Program-made: the position numbers and the translations under genes
Shown here: piece after piece, positions 18,802 to 27,484 of the stretch
How the letters are laid out: each line of letters opens with the position of its first letter
How positions within the stretch are numbered: position 1 is the stretch's first letter
Source: Azophilus sp965214305
Lineage (GTDB): Bacteria; Pseudomonadota; Gammaproteobacteria; Pseudomonadales; Azotimanducaceae
NCBI GenBank assembly: GCA_965214305.1
Contig: OZ243949.1
Span: 1,426,001 to 1,490,000, forward strand
DNA: 64,000 nucleotides
Reading direction: 5' to 3'
The notes under the pieces: generated by a model
The model's input: only the letters and a program-made list of their open reading frames with translations
What the model was told of the DNA's origin: nothing
The model's database searches: none

Positions 18802-19263
18802 TTATATTGCTCCTACTTCCAATTTCATTCGCAAGGCAATTCGATTCACGCCGCCCTCTCGCTCATAGGTTGCGTCATCAGAAAATTGTTCCACAAGAAA
18901 AACGCCCAAGCCGCCGATCGGCCGTTCATCCAAATCCCCAGACGTGTCCGGCGGCGGCGCCTCCTCGAATGGATTGAATGCGGGGCCATTATCTTCCAAT
19001 TGGGCAACTACGCTGTCCGCATCGCGGGTAAGACGCATGTGCAAGCGGGGTTCCGCCACCCCGGACAGAGCATAGTTGATGCAGTTTGTAACAAGCTCGT
19101 CAAGCGCCAAATTCAGCCGGAACGGAACTTCCCCGGCAATGCCATGCTCGGCGGCGAATCGTTCAATCGTCGCGGCAAGTGTTGTCAACGCGGCACCCAG
19201 CTCGGGTTTCAGGGTTACATCAAGCGAGCCTTCGGGCGACGATGATTTATCCGTGCCGTGCAT
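18802..19263 (-). CDS. RsbW-like serine kinase / anti-sigma factor (HATPase_c)
   Basis: About 153 aa with a stand-alone GHKL ATPase domain of the anti-sigma-factor kinase type. The N box is ALDELVTNCINYA (53-65), the G1-like motif is LEDNGPAFNPF, and IGGLGVFLV (116-124) forms the lid glycines. I start it at 19263 because the codons upstream to 19605 are not family-like. It would phosphorylate the adjacent STAS protein and bind an unidentified partner, a sigma factor or another effector not encoded in the window. First gene of the signalling operon. Confidence 0.88.
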   Translation of the reverse strand: MHGTDKSSSPEGSLDVTLKPELGAALTTLAATIERFAAEHGIAGEVPFRLNLALDELVTNCINYALSGVAEPRLHMRLTRDADSVVAQLEDNGPAFNPFEEAPPPDTSGDLDERPIGGLGVFLVEQFSDDATYEREGGVNRIALRMKLEVGAI

Positions 19264-19701
19264 TGGGTGGATAGTACACCGAACCGCCCCGCCGGGCATC
19301 CTGTGGATTGATCGACTGATACATGAAACTGATTCCGCTTGACACAGAAACGCACTCGGTAGGGCGAAGCGCGAATTATCCACATTAAACGGGTGTTGTG
19401 CCAATCTGTATTGGCTCAGGACCCTTCGGAATTTCGGCTCTTCGCGTGGGCATGCTCTTCGAGTTCCACAAGGTGCCGGTTCGGAGGCTAAGGCGGTCCA
19501 ATGCGAGATGGGGCCGCACGAAGTTGCGGATAGCGTTGCAGGAATACCGAAATGCGATGACAATACCGCTTGAACCGAGGCAAAACCCATTTTCCCTATC
19601 CGCACGACAGGCCAGCTGTAAATCCAGCGCGATTTCTGCGCCGCCTAAACACAAGGCCCCTTCGGTAGCGGACACTCAAGATCAGTAAGGAGACCTAACT
19701 T
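19264..19701. other. Divergent intergenic region, operon and receptor promoters
   Basis: The 438 bases between the signalling operon (minus strand) and the TonB receptor (plus strand) hold no convincing gene or RNA. A strong ribosome-binding site, TAAGGAGA, lies at 19686-19693, eight bases before the receptor ATG. Promoters for both directions must be here, but I cannot assign -35/-10 boxes with confidence. Confidence 0.6.
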
Positions 19702-22320
19702 ATGGCACCCAATTCTTGCATGAAGCCCTTGCATCCCTGGCTTGTCACTTTTAGCTGCCTGGTGCTGTGTTCGGCGGACATCGCCGGGGCACAGACAATA
19801 AACGAGGCGACGGCCAGCGCGGCCAATACCCTGGTCGAGGAGGTCGTTGTGGTTGGTTCCAGACGCCGCGACCGGTCGGCCTCCGACTCACCGGTGCCGG
19901 TTGACGTCATCGGCGGCGACCAGTTCGCGGCCCAAGGCGGCTCCAACATGGACGACCTCATTGCCAGTCTGGTGCCCTCCTACAACGTCAGCCAGGAGCC
20001 CATCAGCGACGCCGCCACCTTCATTCGTCCCGCCACGCTGCGTGGCCTCGCGCCAGACGCCACGCTGGTGCTCGTCAACGGCAAGCGGCGCCATCGGGCA
20101 GCCGTGATCGCCTTGCTCGGCGCGGGCATTTCCGGCGGCTCCCAAGGGCCGGACGTCTCTGTCATCCCCGCCATCGCCCTCGACCGGCTCGAAGTGCTGC
20201 GCGACGGCGCCTCCGCCCAGTACGGCTCCGACGCCATCGCCGGCATCATGAATTTCGTCCTGAAGGAGGACAACTCCGGCATGGCCCTCGACGCCAAGTG
20301 GGGTAGCCACTACGAAGGCGACGGCGATGCGCTGACGCTGTCCGCCAACGTCGGCCTGCCCTTGACCGAGTACGGCTTCGCCAACCTCAGCTTCGAGTGG
20401 AAGGAATCCGACCCCACCAGCCGCAGCCGCCAGCGCGGCGACGCCCAAGGGCTGATCGATGCGGGCAACACCAACGTCCGCCAGCCAGCGCAAATCTGGG
20501 GGGCGCCGGAATACTCCGACGACTTCAAGCTGTTCGGCAACTTCGGGCTTGAGCTGGGCAACGGCATGGAGGCCTACGCCTTCGGCAACTGGGCGGAGCG
20601 CCAAGTGGAAGGCGGCTTCTACTACCGCAACCCGCACACGCGGGGGGGGGTGTTCGCCGGCCCGACGGTCGATCCCATGACGGGATTCGCGGCCGATGAA
20701 GGTGTGCCCAGCGTTAAGGTGGCCGATCTGAGCGGCAACTGGATGCCCGGCTCAACCACCTGCCCGGCGGGCGTCCCGCTCATCAACAGCGTACCCCACG
20801 CGGGCATCATGGCCATGGTTCAGGGCAGCGCCGACTGCTACACGCTATACGAGAAGTTCCCCGGCGGCTTCACGCCCCAGTTCGGCGGCTACATCGACGA
20901 CTACGCCCTGGCCGGCGGGGTGCGCGGCGAACTCGGCGACTGGTACTTTGACCTAAGCGCCGTGGCTGGCCGCAGCAACGCGGAGTTCTACATCTACAAC
21001 ACCATCAACCCGCAACTGCTCGGCCAGCGCAACGACATCGACACCTACTACGAGGCGGGCGGCTACACGGAAACCGACCGCACGGTGAACATCGATCTCT
21101 CCCGCCCATTGGATGTCGGCGGCCTCTACGGACCGGTCAACTTGGCGGTGGGCTTCGAGTACCGGGATGAGACCTTCAAGATCACCAACGGCGAGCCCAA
21201 CTCCTTTTACATCGACAACGAGTACGGGCTTGCGGAGCAGGGCTTCGGCGTCGGTTCCAACGGTTTTCCCGGCTTCCAACCCGGTGACGCCGGCCGCCAC
21301 AAGTCCAGTTCCGTCGCCGCCTACATCGACGTGGAGTCGGACGTCACAAATCGGCTGCTGCTGGGCGCCGCCCTGCGCTACGAGGACTACAAGGATTTCG
21401 GCGACACTTTGGACGTCAAGGGCGCGGTTCGTTTCCAAGTGACCGAGCAGTTCGCCCTGCGCGGCGCGGTCAGCACCGGCTTCCGCGTGCCGACCGCCGG
21501 CCAGGCCAACCTGCGCAACGTGACCACCGAATTCAATATGGGGCGGCTGGCCGACATCGCCACCCTCCCGCCCACCAACCCGGTGGCCCGGCAGAAGGGC
21601 GCCAAGGCCCTGACGCCTGAGGAGTCGGTGAACCTCACCGTCGGCGCCGTGTTCAACGCCGGGCCGGTTGACGTGACCCTCGACTACTACAACATCGAGA
21701 TCAAGGACCGGATCGCCTTCACCAGCCGCTTCAGCCTGACGCCCGCGGACATTGAAGCGCTGCTGGCGGCTGGCGTCAGCGATGCGCGGAGCTTCACCTC
21801 GGTGCGCTTCTTCTCCAACCAACAGACGGTGGAGGCATCCGGCGTCGATCTGGTCGCCTCCCTGCCCTTCGACCTGGGCGGCGGCACCTCCACGCTGACC
21901 GCGGTGGCCAACTTCTCGGACATTGACCTCGCCAAGTTCAACCCGGAGTTCACCAGCGACAATCGGCGGCGGCAAATCGAGAAGGGCCGGCCGGACATGC
22001 GCTTCGTGCTGAGTTGGACCCACACGCAAGGCCCGTGGCGCTTCATGGCCCGAGGCCGCTACTATGGCGACTACTACGATGCGCCCACTAACGACGAATC
22101 CGTGTCCTACCATCCCGATCCGAAGTTCCTGGTCGATCTGGAGGCTTCCTACGACCTGAGCGAGTCCGTCACCCTGCTGGCGGGCGCTCAAAATGTCTTC
22201 GATACCTATCCGGAGAAAAATCCCGCAGGCGAGGTGGCCGGCCTGATCTACCCCGAAGGCTCGCCCTTTGGCTTCAACGGCGGGTTCTACTATCTGCGAG
22301 CCAGTTGGCAGCGGCAATAG
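19702..22320 (+). CDS. TonB-dependent outer membrane receptor
   Basis: An 872-aa outer-membrane receptor. Signal peptide at about 1-30 (ending AGA), TonB-box-like EEVVVVGSR at 46-54, a plug domain at about 63-185 with VLVNGKRRHR and LEVLRDGASAQYGSDAIAG, then a 22-strand barrel rich in alternating aromatic residues. It belongs to the large family found in organisms with many such receptors; the substrate is not evident. Codon third positions are visibly more G/C-rich than those of flanking genes, suggesting acquisition or strong codon selection. A run of nine G lies in frame at 20642-20650. Single gene, followed by a terminator-like hairpin. Confidence 0.92.
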   Translation: MAPNSCMKPLHPWLVTFSCLVLCSADIAGAQTINEATASAANTLVEEVVVVGSRRRDRSASDSPVPVDVIGGDQFAAQGGSNMDDLIASLVPSYNVSQEPISDAATFIRPATLRGLAPDATLVLVNGKRRHRAAVIALLGAGISGGSQGPDVSVIPAIALDRLEVLRDGASAQYGSDAIAGIMNFVLKEDNSGMALDAKWGSHYEGDGDALTLSANVGLPLTEYGFANLSFEWKESDPTSRSRQRGDAQGLIDAGNTNVRQPAQIWGAPEYSDDFKLFGNFGLELGNGMEAYAFGNWAERQVEGGFYYRNPHTRGGVFAGPTVDPMTGFAADEGVPSVKVADLSGNWMPGSTTCPAGVPLINSVPHAGIMAMVQGSADCYTLYEKFPGGFTPQFGGYIDDYALAGGVRGELGDWYFDLSAVAGRSNAEFYIYNTINPQLLGQRNDIDTYYEAGGYTETDRTVNIDLSRPLDVGGLYGPVNLAVGFEYRDETFKITNGEPNSFYIDNEYGLAEQGFGVGSNGFPGFQPGDAGRHKSSSVAAYIDVESDVTNRLLLGAALRYEDYKDFGDTLDVKGAVRFQVTEQFALRGAVSTGFRVPTAGQANLRNVTTEFNMGRLADIATLPPTNPVARQKGAKALTPEESVNLTVGAVFNAGPVDVTLDYYNIEIKDRIAFTSRFSLTPADIEALLAAGVSDARSFTSVRFFSNQQTVEASGVDLVASLPFDLGGGTSTLTAVANFSDIDLAKFNPEFTSDNRRRQIEKGRPDMRFVLSWTHTQGPWRFMARGRYYGDYYDAPTNDESVSYHPDPKFLVDLEASYDLSESVTLLAGAQNVFDTYPEKNPAGEVAGLIYPEGSPFGFNGGFYYLRASWQRQ

Positions 22321-22366
22321 GGCACCCAGCCCTGCCGCCATGGCGGGATTGACTTAAGGGCACGAT

Positions 22367-22390
22367 ATAGGGGGCTGGTCGGCCCCCTAT
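22367..22390 (+). terminator. Hairpin after the TonB receptor gene
   Basis: ATAGGGGGC and GCCCCCTAT-like arms (ATAGGGGGCTGG/TCGGCCCCCTAT) form a compact GC-rich hairpin 46 bases after the stop. The following TTCTCG is only weakly T-rich, so intrinsic termination is probable but not certain. Confidence 0.55.
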
Positions 22391-22518
22391 TCTCGTATCG
22401 GCATGAAAATGCTCGCCATCGGTGACATGCATCTCGGGCACCCGCCCTTGCGTTAGCGCACACCCGCGCTATATTCGCCGGATTTGTTCAGCCAAAAGCA
22501 GTATGGAGGAAGCCACTT

Positions 22519-24063
22519 GTGAACCAGCCAGCCATAACCGTTCGCACCATCGATGAAGCCTACCATCGCTTGCTTGACGAAGAGACCCGCCCGATTCAAG
22601 CCTCCTACCGGCGTGACAACCCCATCACCCCAGGCCCAACCCATGTGCCGGTGTCGCGCTATATCTCCCAGGAATTCTTCGATTTGGAGGTGGAAAAGAT
22701 CTGGAAACGCACTTGGCAAATGGCCTGCCACGAAGACGACATGCCCAATGTCGGCGACTTTGTGCCCTACGACATTGCCGGCCTGTCCTTTTTGGTGGTA
22801 CGCACCGGCGCGGAAGCATTCAAAGCCTATTACAACGCCTGCCTGCACAGGGGCCGCAAGCTTAGGGAGCACCGGGGCAAATGCGCCACCGAATTGCGCT
22901 GCCCCTTCCACGGCTGGACATGGAACCTCGACGGCACCCTGCGGCAGGTGCCCTGCCAATGGGATTATCCCGGCTTAAAGCACAGCGAGCAGTCCCTGCC
23001 GGAGGTACGGGTGGGCCGCTGGGGCCGCTACATTTTCATCAACCCCGACCCGAATTGTGAACCGCTCGAAGACTTTCTGGGCGACCTCTCCAGCCACTTC
23101 GAACTGCTGCCCTACGAGCGGCGCTACAAGTCCGCGCATGTGGCGAAACACATACGCTGCAATTGGAAGGTGGCATCCGAGGCATTCATGGAGTCCTACC
23201 ACGTTATTGCGACCCACCCACAAATTCTTCTGGGCGATGTGCATGATGTGGATACCAAATACGACGTTTTCGGCAACTATTCGCGCGCCATCCGCTGTGG
23301 CGCCCTGGAAAGTCAAGGTATGCCGGAGTGGGGCGAATTGCCCAAGGACGGCAAGTCGCGCCTGCGTCATCCGCTGAACGGCTGGGTGTATGAAGCCACC
23401 GACGACGGCCTGGTGCGGGTAACGACGCCGAAAGGCAAATGGGGTCTGTTTACCGTTGAAGCCAAGCCGGTCGAAGGTGAGTTGGGCGATGTGAACCCGC
23501 ATTTGTGCAACTGGGTCGGCGGGCGACAGCTACCGCCTTCGGAACTCGACCGCGCCATGGAGGAACGCTCGGCCAAGGACGACCGCTCCGAACCGGCCCA
23601 CCCGCGTGTTGCCTTCGCCGACATGCAGCGGCAAATGCTGAAAGATGTGCTTCCCTCCATCGCCGACAAAATTCCCGACATCGAGTTTTCGTCGGTGTTC
23701 TTCACGGTATTCCCCAATTTCCACCCCTGGGGTTCGTTCAACAGCATCAACTACCGCTTCCGCCCCTACGGACGCAATCCTAACGAGTGCATCATGGAGT
23801 GCCTGTTCCTGTCACCGATTCCCGAAAACGGCGAATACGAGCCCGTCCGGAAAATCCACTGGCTCGGCCCCGACGACGACTGGACGGAAGCCCCGGAACT
23901 CGGCATGTTGGCCAAGGTATTCAATCAGGACACCCGTAACCTGCCTTACGTTCAGGAGGGCCTGCACGCCACCGCCAAGAAATACCTACAGTTCGCCGAT
24001 TACAACGAAACCAAGCCGCGGCACCTACACATGATGATTGATGAATGGATCGCACGGCCCTGA
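22519..24063 (+). CDS. Rieske-type aromatic ring-hydroxylating oxygenase, alpha subunit
   Basis: A 514-aa Rieske non-heme iron oxygenase large subunit. The Rieske cluster ligands are Cys108/His110 (NACLHRG) and Cys128/His131 (CPFHGWTW). The mononuclear iron site is in ASEAFMESYHVIATHPQ, with His228 and His233. The GTG start has GGAGGA about eight bases upstream. No beta subunit, ferredoxin or reductase gene is adjacent, so electron donors must be encoded elsewhere. Substrate unknown; members act on aromatic acids, quaternary amines or steroids. Apparently monocistronic. Confidence 0.9.
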   Translation: MNQPAITVRTIDEAYHRLLDEETRPIQASYRRDNPITPGPTHVPVSRYISQEFFDLEVEKIWKRTWQMACHEDDMPNVGDFVPYDIAGLSFLVVRTGAEAFKAYYNACLHRGRKLREHRGKCATELRCPFHGWTWNLDGTLRQVPCQWDYPGLKHSEQSLPEVRVGRWGRYIFINPDPNCEPLEDFLGDLSSHFELLPYERRYKSAHVAKHIRCNWKVASEAFMESYHVIATHPQILLGDVHDVDTKYDVFGNYSRAIRCGALESQGMPEWGELPKDGKSRLRHPLNGWVYEATDDGLVRVTTPKGKWGLFTVEAKPVEGELGDVNPHLCNWVGGRQLPPSELDRAMEERSAKDDRSEPAHPRVAFADMQRQMLKDVLPSIADKIPDIEFSSVFFTVFPNFHPWGSFNSINYRFRPYGRNPNECIMECLFLSPIPENGEYEPVRKIHWLGPDDDWTEAPELGMLAKVFNQDTRNLPYVQEGLHATAKKYLQFADYNETKPRHLHMMIDEWIARP

Positions 24064-24076
24064 GTTCGGGCCATGC

Positions 24077-24096
24077 CTAGGAGCCTCTGCCTGGGC
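24077..24096. repeat. Solitary end of a family 2 (CTAGGAGCC) element
   Basis: CTAGGAGCCTCTGCC, identical to the left terminus of the complete element at 13472, stands alone between the Rieske gene and efp. No matching right terminus follows, so it is probably a decayed or partial copy. Confidence 0.6.
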
Positions 24097-24139
24097 TTGT
24101 TTAACCGACACCGCACCCGACTGAAGCGCTGTTCGCATT

Positions 24140-24706
24140 ATGGCAACCTATTCCACCAATGAGTTCCGCGCTGGCCTCAAGGTGCTGCTTGAGGGCGAGC
24201 CGTGCAGCATTCTGGTTAACGAGTTCGTCAAGCCCGGCAAGGGCCAGGCATTTAACCGGGTGAAGTTCCGCAACCTAAAAACCGGCCGTGTTTGGGAACG
24301 AACCTTCAAATCCGGGGAATCCATACAGGCGGCCGACGTGCTCGATCTTGAGATGGAATACCTCTATTCCGATGGCGAGTTCTTCCACTTCATGAAAACC
24401 GACGGCAGCTACGAACAGCTAGCGGCTTCCACGACAACGGTGGGCGAGGCAAGGCATTGGATCACGGAACAGGATATCTGCCGGGTCACGCTTTGGAACG
24501 ATGAGCCGATTTCCGTTGTGCCGCCAAACTTCGTCGAACTCGAAGTAACGGAAACAGACCCGGGTCTAAAGGGCGACACGGCACAGGGGGGCACCAAGCC
24601 GGCGACCCTATCCACCGGCGCCACCATCAAGGTGCCGCTGTTCGTCAACACCGGCGACAAACTCAAAATCGATACGCGCACCGGCGAATACGTCAGCAGG
24701 ACCTGA
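24140..24706 (+). CDS. efp: Elongation factor P
   Basis: EF-P relieves ribosome stalling at polyproline. 188 aa, the family length, with the three expected beta domains. The modified loop is VKPGKGQAF, with Lys34 at the position beta-lysylated by EpmA/EpmB in many gammaproteobacteria; those genes are not in the window. The C-terminal signature ATIKVPLFVNTGDKLKIDT is intact. Followed by two palindromic repeats that could act as its terminator. Confidence 0.97.
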   Translation: MATYSTNEFRAGLKVLLEGEPCSILVNEFVKPGKGQAFNRVKFRNLKTGRVWERTFKSGESIQAADVLDLEMEYLYSDGEFFHFMKTDGSYEQLAASTTTVGEARHWITEQDICRVTLWNDEPISVVPPNFVELEVTETDPGLKGDTAQGGTKPATLSTGATIKVPLFVNTGDKLKIDTRTGEYVSRT

Positions 24707-24774
24707 CCGGTTTTCCACCTACCAACCCGCTTGGCATCCGCCGATGCGAGGAACAACACGCCACTCCCGGGAAA

Positions 24775-24885
24775 GAGCGGGCCTGCGGGTTTTCTCTTGG
24801 GGCGCCGTTCAGCTCGTCCCATCCCCTCCCCCATAAGCAGGAAAACGGTGCCCAGCGCCCCAAGGGAAAACCCGCAGGCCCGCTC
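24775..24885. repeat. Long-stem palindromic repeat, family 1, copy 2
   Basis: Arms 24775-24805 and 24855-24885 pair at 30 of 31 positions, the exception being a G-T pair. The 49-base loop is identical to that of copy 3, which lies 69 bases further on, although the stems of the two copies differ. It lies in the 473-base gap between efp and folA (24707-25179), which holds copies 2 and 3, two direct family-3-like motifs near its end (25107 and 25155), and nothing else I can see. Confidence 0.9.
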
Positions 24886-24953
24886 GCTGCCGAGCCGCGA
24901 ACTCAAACCCCGCCCCGCACCGATGCGCGGAACAACACCCAACGCCCGACAAA

Positions 24954-25064
24954 GAGTGGGTCTTTGGGGTTTCCCTCGGGGCGCCGTTCAGCTCGTCCCA
25001 TCCCCTCCCCCATAAGCAGGAAAACGGTGCCCAGCGCCCCAAGGGAAAACCCAAAGACCCACTC
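24954..25064. repeat. Long-stem palindromic repeat, family 1, copy 3
   Basis: Arms 24954-24984 and 25034-25064 pair at 29 of 31 positions. Compared with copy 2, the outer stem reads GAGTGGGTCTTTGGG instead of GAGCGGGCCTGCGGG, and the opposite arm carries the matching changes (CCCAAAGACCCACTC). The loop is unchanged. Confidence 0.9.
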
Positions 25065-25179
25065 GCCGCCCAGTGCCACGCTTAAATCCCGTTGCATAGA
25101 GCATAGAATTGGTGGGATAGGCGGGGCGACCACATCAACGTCCGCGGCGGGAAGTTGTTGAGATAGGCGAGCCAGACTC

Positions 25180-25683
25180 CTAGCGGCGGATATAGGTGGC
25201 GATACGAAAGGCATAGGCGTGAGCCTCATCAATCGCATGACCGTGCGAAGAAACCTCTCGCCATTGGCACCAATCCACCACCGGGAAGTAGGTGTCGCCC
25301 TCAACTTCTGCATCCACCCAAGTCACCACCAACCGATCCGCCACGACCAAGCCCGCCTCATAAACGGGGGCACCGCCAATGACAAAGACCGTTTGCTTAC
25401 CCGCCGCTGTACATTGTTGACGAGCGATGGCCAGACCCGCATCGAAATCCCGGGCCACCAACACAGCGGCCGAGCTGTAATCCACACGGCTCGTCAAAAC
25501 GATATTGGTGCGCCCGAGCAGCGGTTTTTCAGTAGACTCGAAAGTTCGCCGCCCCATGATGACCGGGTGGCCCAGGGTAGTTCGCATAAAGTGCCGCATA
25601 TCGTCCGGCAAGCGCCAAGGCAGGCGATTGTTGCGCCCGATGACGCGGTTGTTCGCCATTGCCCAGATGAGAGCGATCTCCAT
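25180..25683 (-). CDS. folA: Dihydrofolate reductase
   Basis: NADPH-dependent reduction of dihydrofolate to tetrahydrofolate; 167 aa, typical of the bacterial enzyme. MEIALIWAMANNRVIG is the usual N-terminus, Trp23 and the catalytic Asp28 lie in LPWRLPDDMRHF, and GRRTFES and FVIGGAPVYE are the cofactor motifs. The ATG at 25683 sits ten bases after the stop of the upstream ggt gene, so the two are probably co-transcribed. Its TAG stop lies within GACTCCTAG, resembling the end of a family 2 repeat. Confidence 0.95.
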   Translation of the reverse strand: MEIALIWAMANNRVIGRNNRLPWRLPDDMRHFMRTTLGHPVIMGRRTFESTEKPLLGRTNIVLTSRVDYSSAAVLVARDFDAGLAIARQQCTAAGKQTVFVIGGAPVYEAGLVVADRLVVTWVDAEVEGDTYFPVVDWCQWREVSSHGHAIDEAHAYAFRIATYIRR

Positions 25684-25693
25684 CGTATTAAGG

Positions 25694-27454
25694 CTAAGGC
25701 GATGCTTGGGCGCGCCCGGTGGCGGATTTGATGGAGACGCCGACGGCACCACCGGTATTGCGCGGGTCTGCGGCGGCAAAAAAACCGTCGGCGGCACGGG
25801 ATACCGAATTGGCGTCGCCGATACCCCGCCCAAACGACCAAGTCGTCAATTCCTGGTGCCCCATGGCGCGTAACAGCGACAACGTATCCGGCGAAAACGC
25901 AAAGGGCTCGTAGATGATGCGATCCGGCAACCATTGGTGATGGAAACGCGGTGCGCCGACCGCATCGGCAACACTCATGCCATGATCGATCATGTTCACC
26001 ACCACCTGCAAGACCGTGGTAATAATGGTGCTGCCGCCCGGCGACCCGGTGGCCAACACCACCCCGCCATCCTTGACCAACAAGGTTGGCGTCATCGAAC
26101 TCAACATGCGCTTGCCGGGTTCGATGGCATTGGCGGCGCGGCCAATCAGACCAAAGGCGTTCGGCGCGTCGTCTTTGGCCGAAAAGTCGTCCATTTCGTT
26201 GTTGAGCAGAATGCCCGTATCTTCGACAACAATCTTCGAACCATAGGAAAGGTTGAGCGTCGTCGTAAAAGCCACCGCGTTGCCAGCCCGGTCGATAACG
26301 GAAAGGTGGGTGGTATCCGGGCTCTCGTCGGGCGGCGGCGCACCGGCACCGATAGCGGTGGAACGGCTGGCTTTGGTCTGGTCGAAATCGGCGAATCGGG
26401 TGCGGGCGTACTCCTTACTCGTCAAGCGCTCGACCGGTACGGGATAAAAATCAGGATCGCCGAGATATTCCGCCCGATCCGCATAGGCCCGGCGTTCCGC
26501 CTCGATTAGATGATGTGCGGCGGCCGCACTGCCGAAGCCCTTTGCCTTGATATCGTGCGGTTCCAGCATGTTGAGCATCTGCACCAGCAACACCCCGCCG
26601 GAGGACGGCGGCGGCATCGACACAACCTCGTAGCCTCGATAGGTGCCGATAATGGGTTCGCGCCAAACGCTGCGATAGGCGGCCAAATCTTCGTGGGTAA
26701 TGAGGCCACCGCCGCGCCGCATTTCGGCAACGATCAAATCCGCGGTTGTGCCTTGGTAGAAACCGGCTCGTCCCTCGGCCTTGATGCGTTCCAAACTCGC
26801 CGCCAAATCCGGTTGTTGAAACAAATCGCCCGTCTCAAAGGGGCTGCCGTCGGCACGGAAGAACACCGCGGCACTGCCGGGATAGAGTGCGAATTGCTCG
26901 CGACGACGGGTGAACGCCTCAGCCATGTCGGGGGGGAGGGCGAAGCCATTACGGGCCAAATCGATGGCGGGCTGTACGACCTGGGCGCGGCTCATGGTGC
27001 CGAATTTTTCGAGTGTGCTGAGCAACCCATCCACGCTGCCGGGGACGCCGGAGGCAAGATGGGAATCGGTGGACAAACCCGCAATAACGTTGCCCGCATC
27101 GTCTTGATACATCGTGCGCGTAGCGGCAGCCGGCGCTTTCTCGCGGTGATCGTTGGTGGTAACGGTACCGTCCGCCATGCGAATCACCATGAAGCCGCCA
27201 CCGCCGAGATTGCCCGCGGAAGGCCAGGCCACAGCCAATGCAAAACCACCGGCGACCGCGGCATCCACCGCGTTGCCGCCGCGCCGCAGCATGTCGGCCG
27301 CCACTTCCGAAGCCAATTGCGACCGGCTGGCCACCGCACCATCGGCCCCGAAAATGGCGGCTGGGCTGGCGGCGTTGGCCGATGGCCCACCAATGAGAGA
27401 GCAACACAGGGAAATGACCGGCAACATCGAGCGTGGCGCGAACTTTGCAGCCAT
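25694..27454 (-). CDS. ggt: Gamma-glutamyltransferase
   Basis: A periplasmic Ntn-hydrolase that cleaves glutathione and other gamma-glutamyl compounds; 586 aa precursor. Signal peptide about 1-28 (GGPSANA). The self-processing nucleophile is Thr381 at the start of TTHLSV, which would give large and small subunits. NDHREKAP carries the substrate-binding Arg104, and GSPGGSTIITT is the oxyanion-loop motif. It lies just upstream of folA on the same strand. Confidence 0.94.
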   Translation of the reverse strand: MAAKFAPRSMLPVISLCCSLIGGPSANAASPAAIFGADGAVASRSQLASEVAADMLRRGGNAVDAAVAGGFALAVAWPSAGNLGGGGFMVIRMADGTVTTNDHREKAPAAATRTMYQDDAGNVIAGLSTDSHLASGVPGSVDGLLSTLEKFGTMSRAQVVQPAIDLARNGFALPPDMAEAFTRRREQFALYPGSAAVFFRADGSPFETGDLFQQPDLAASLERIKAEGRAGFYQGTTADLIVAEMRRGGGLITHEDLAAYRSVWREPIIGTYRGYEVVSMPPPSSGGVLLVQMLNMLEPHDIKAKGFGSAAAAHHLIEAERRAYADRAEYLGDPDFYPVPVERLTSKEYARTRFADFDQTKASRSTAIGAGAPPPDESPDTTHLSVIDRAGNAVAFTTTLNLSYGSKIVVEDTGILLNNEMDDFSAKDDAPNAFGLIGRAANAIEPGKRMLSSMTPTLLVKDGGVVLATGSPGGSTIITTVLQVVVNMIDHGMSVADAVGAPRFHHQWLPDRIIYEPFAFSPDTLSLLRAMGHQELTTWSFGRGIGDANSVSRAADGFFAAADPRNTGGAVGVSIKSATGRAQASP

Positions 27455-27484
27455 GGTGCCCTCCGTTCGTTTGTTGAAAATTTC

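Noticed and set aside
19680..19700. B12-box-like AGTAAGGAGACCTAAC before the TonB receptor, suggesting a cobalamin riboswitch
   Set aside because: It is mostly the ribosome-binding site; the other conserved riboswitch elements are not visible upstream.
20953..22341. 462-codon open frame antisense to the TonB receptor
   Set aside because: It is a by-product of GC-rich third positions; the receptor on the plus strand has full domain support and the antisense product has none.
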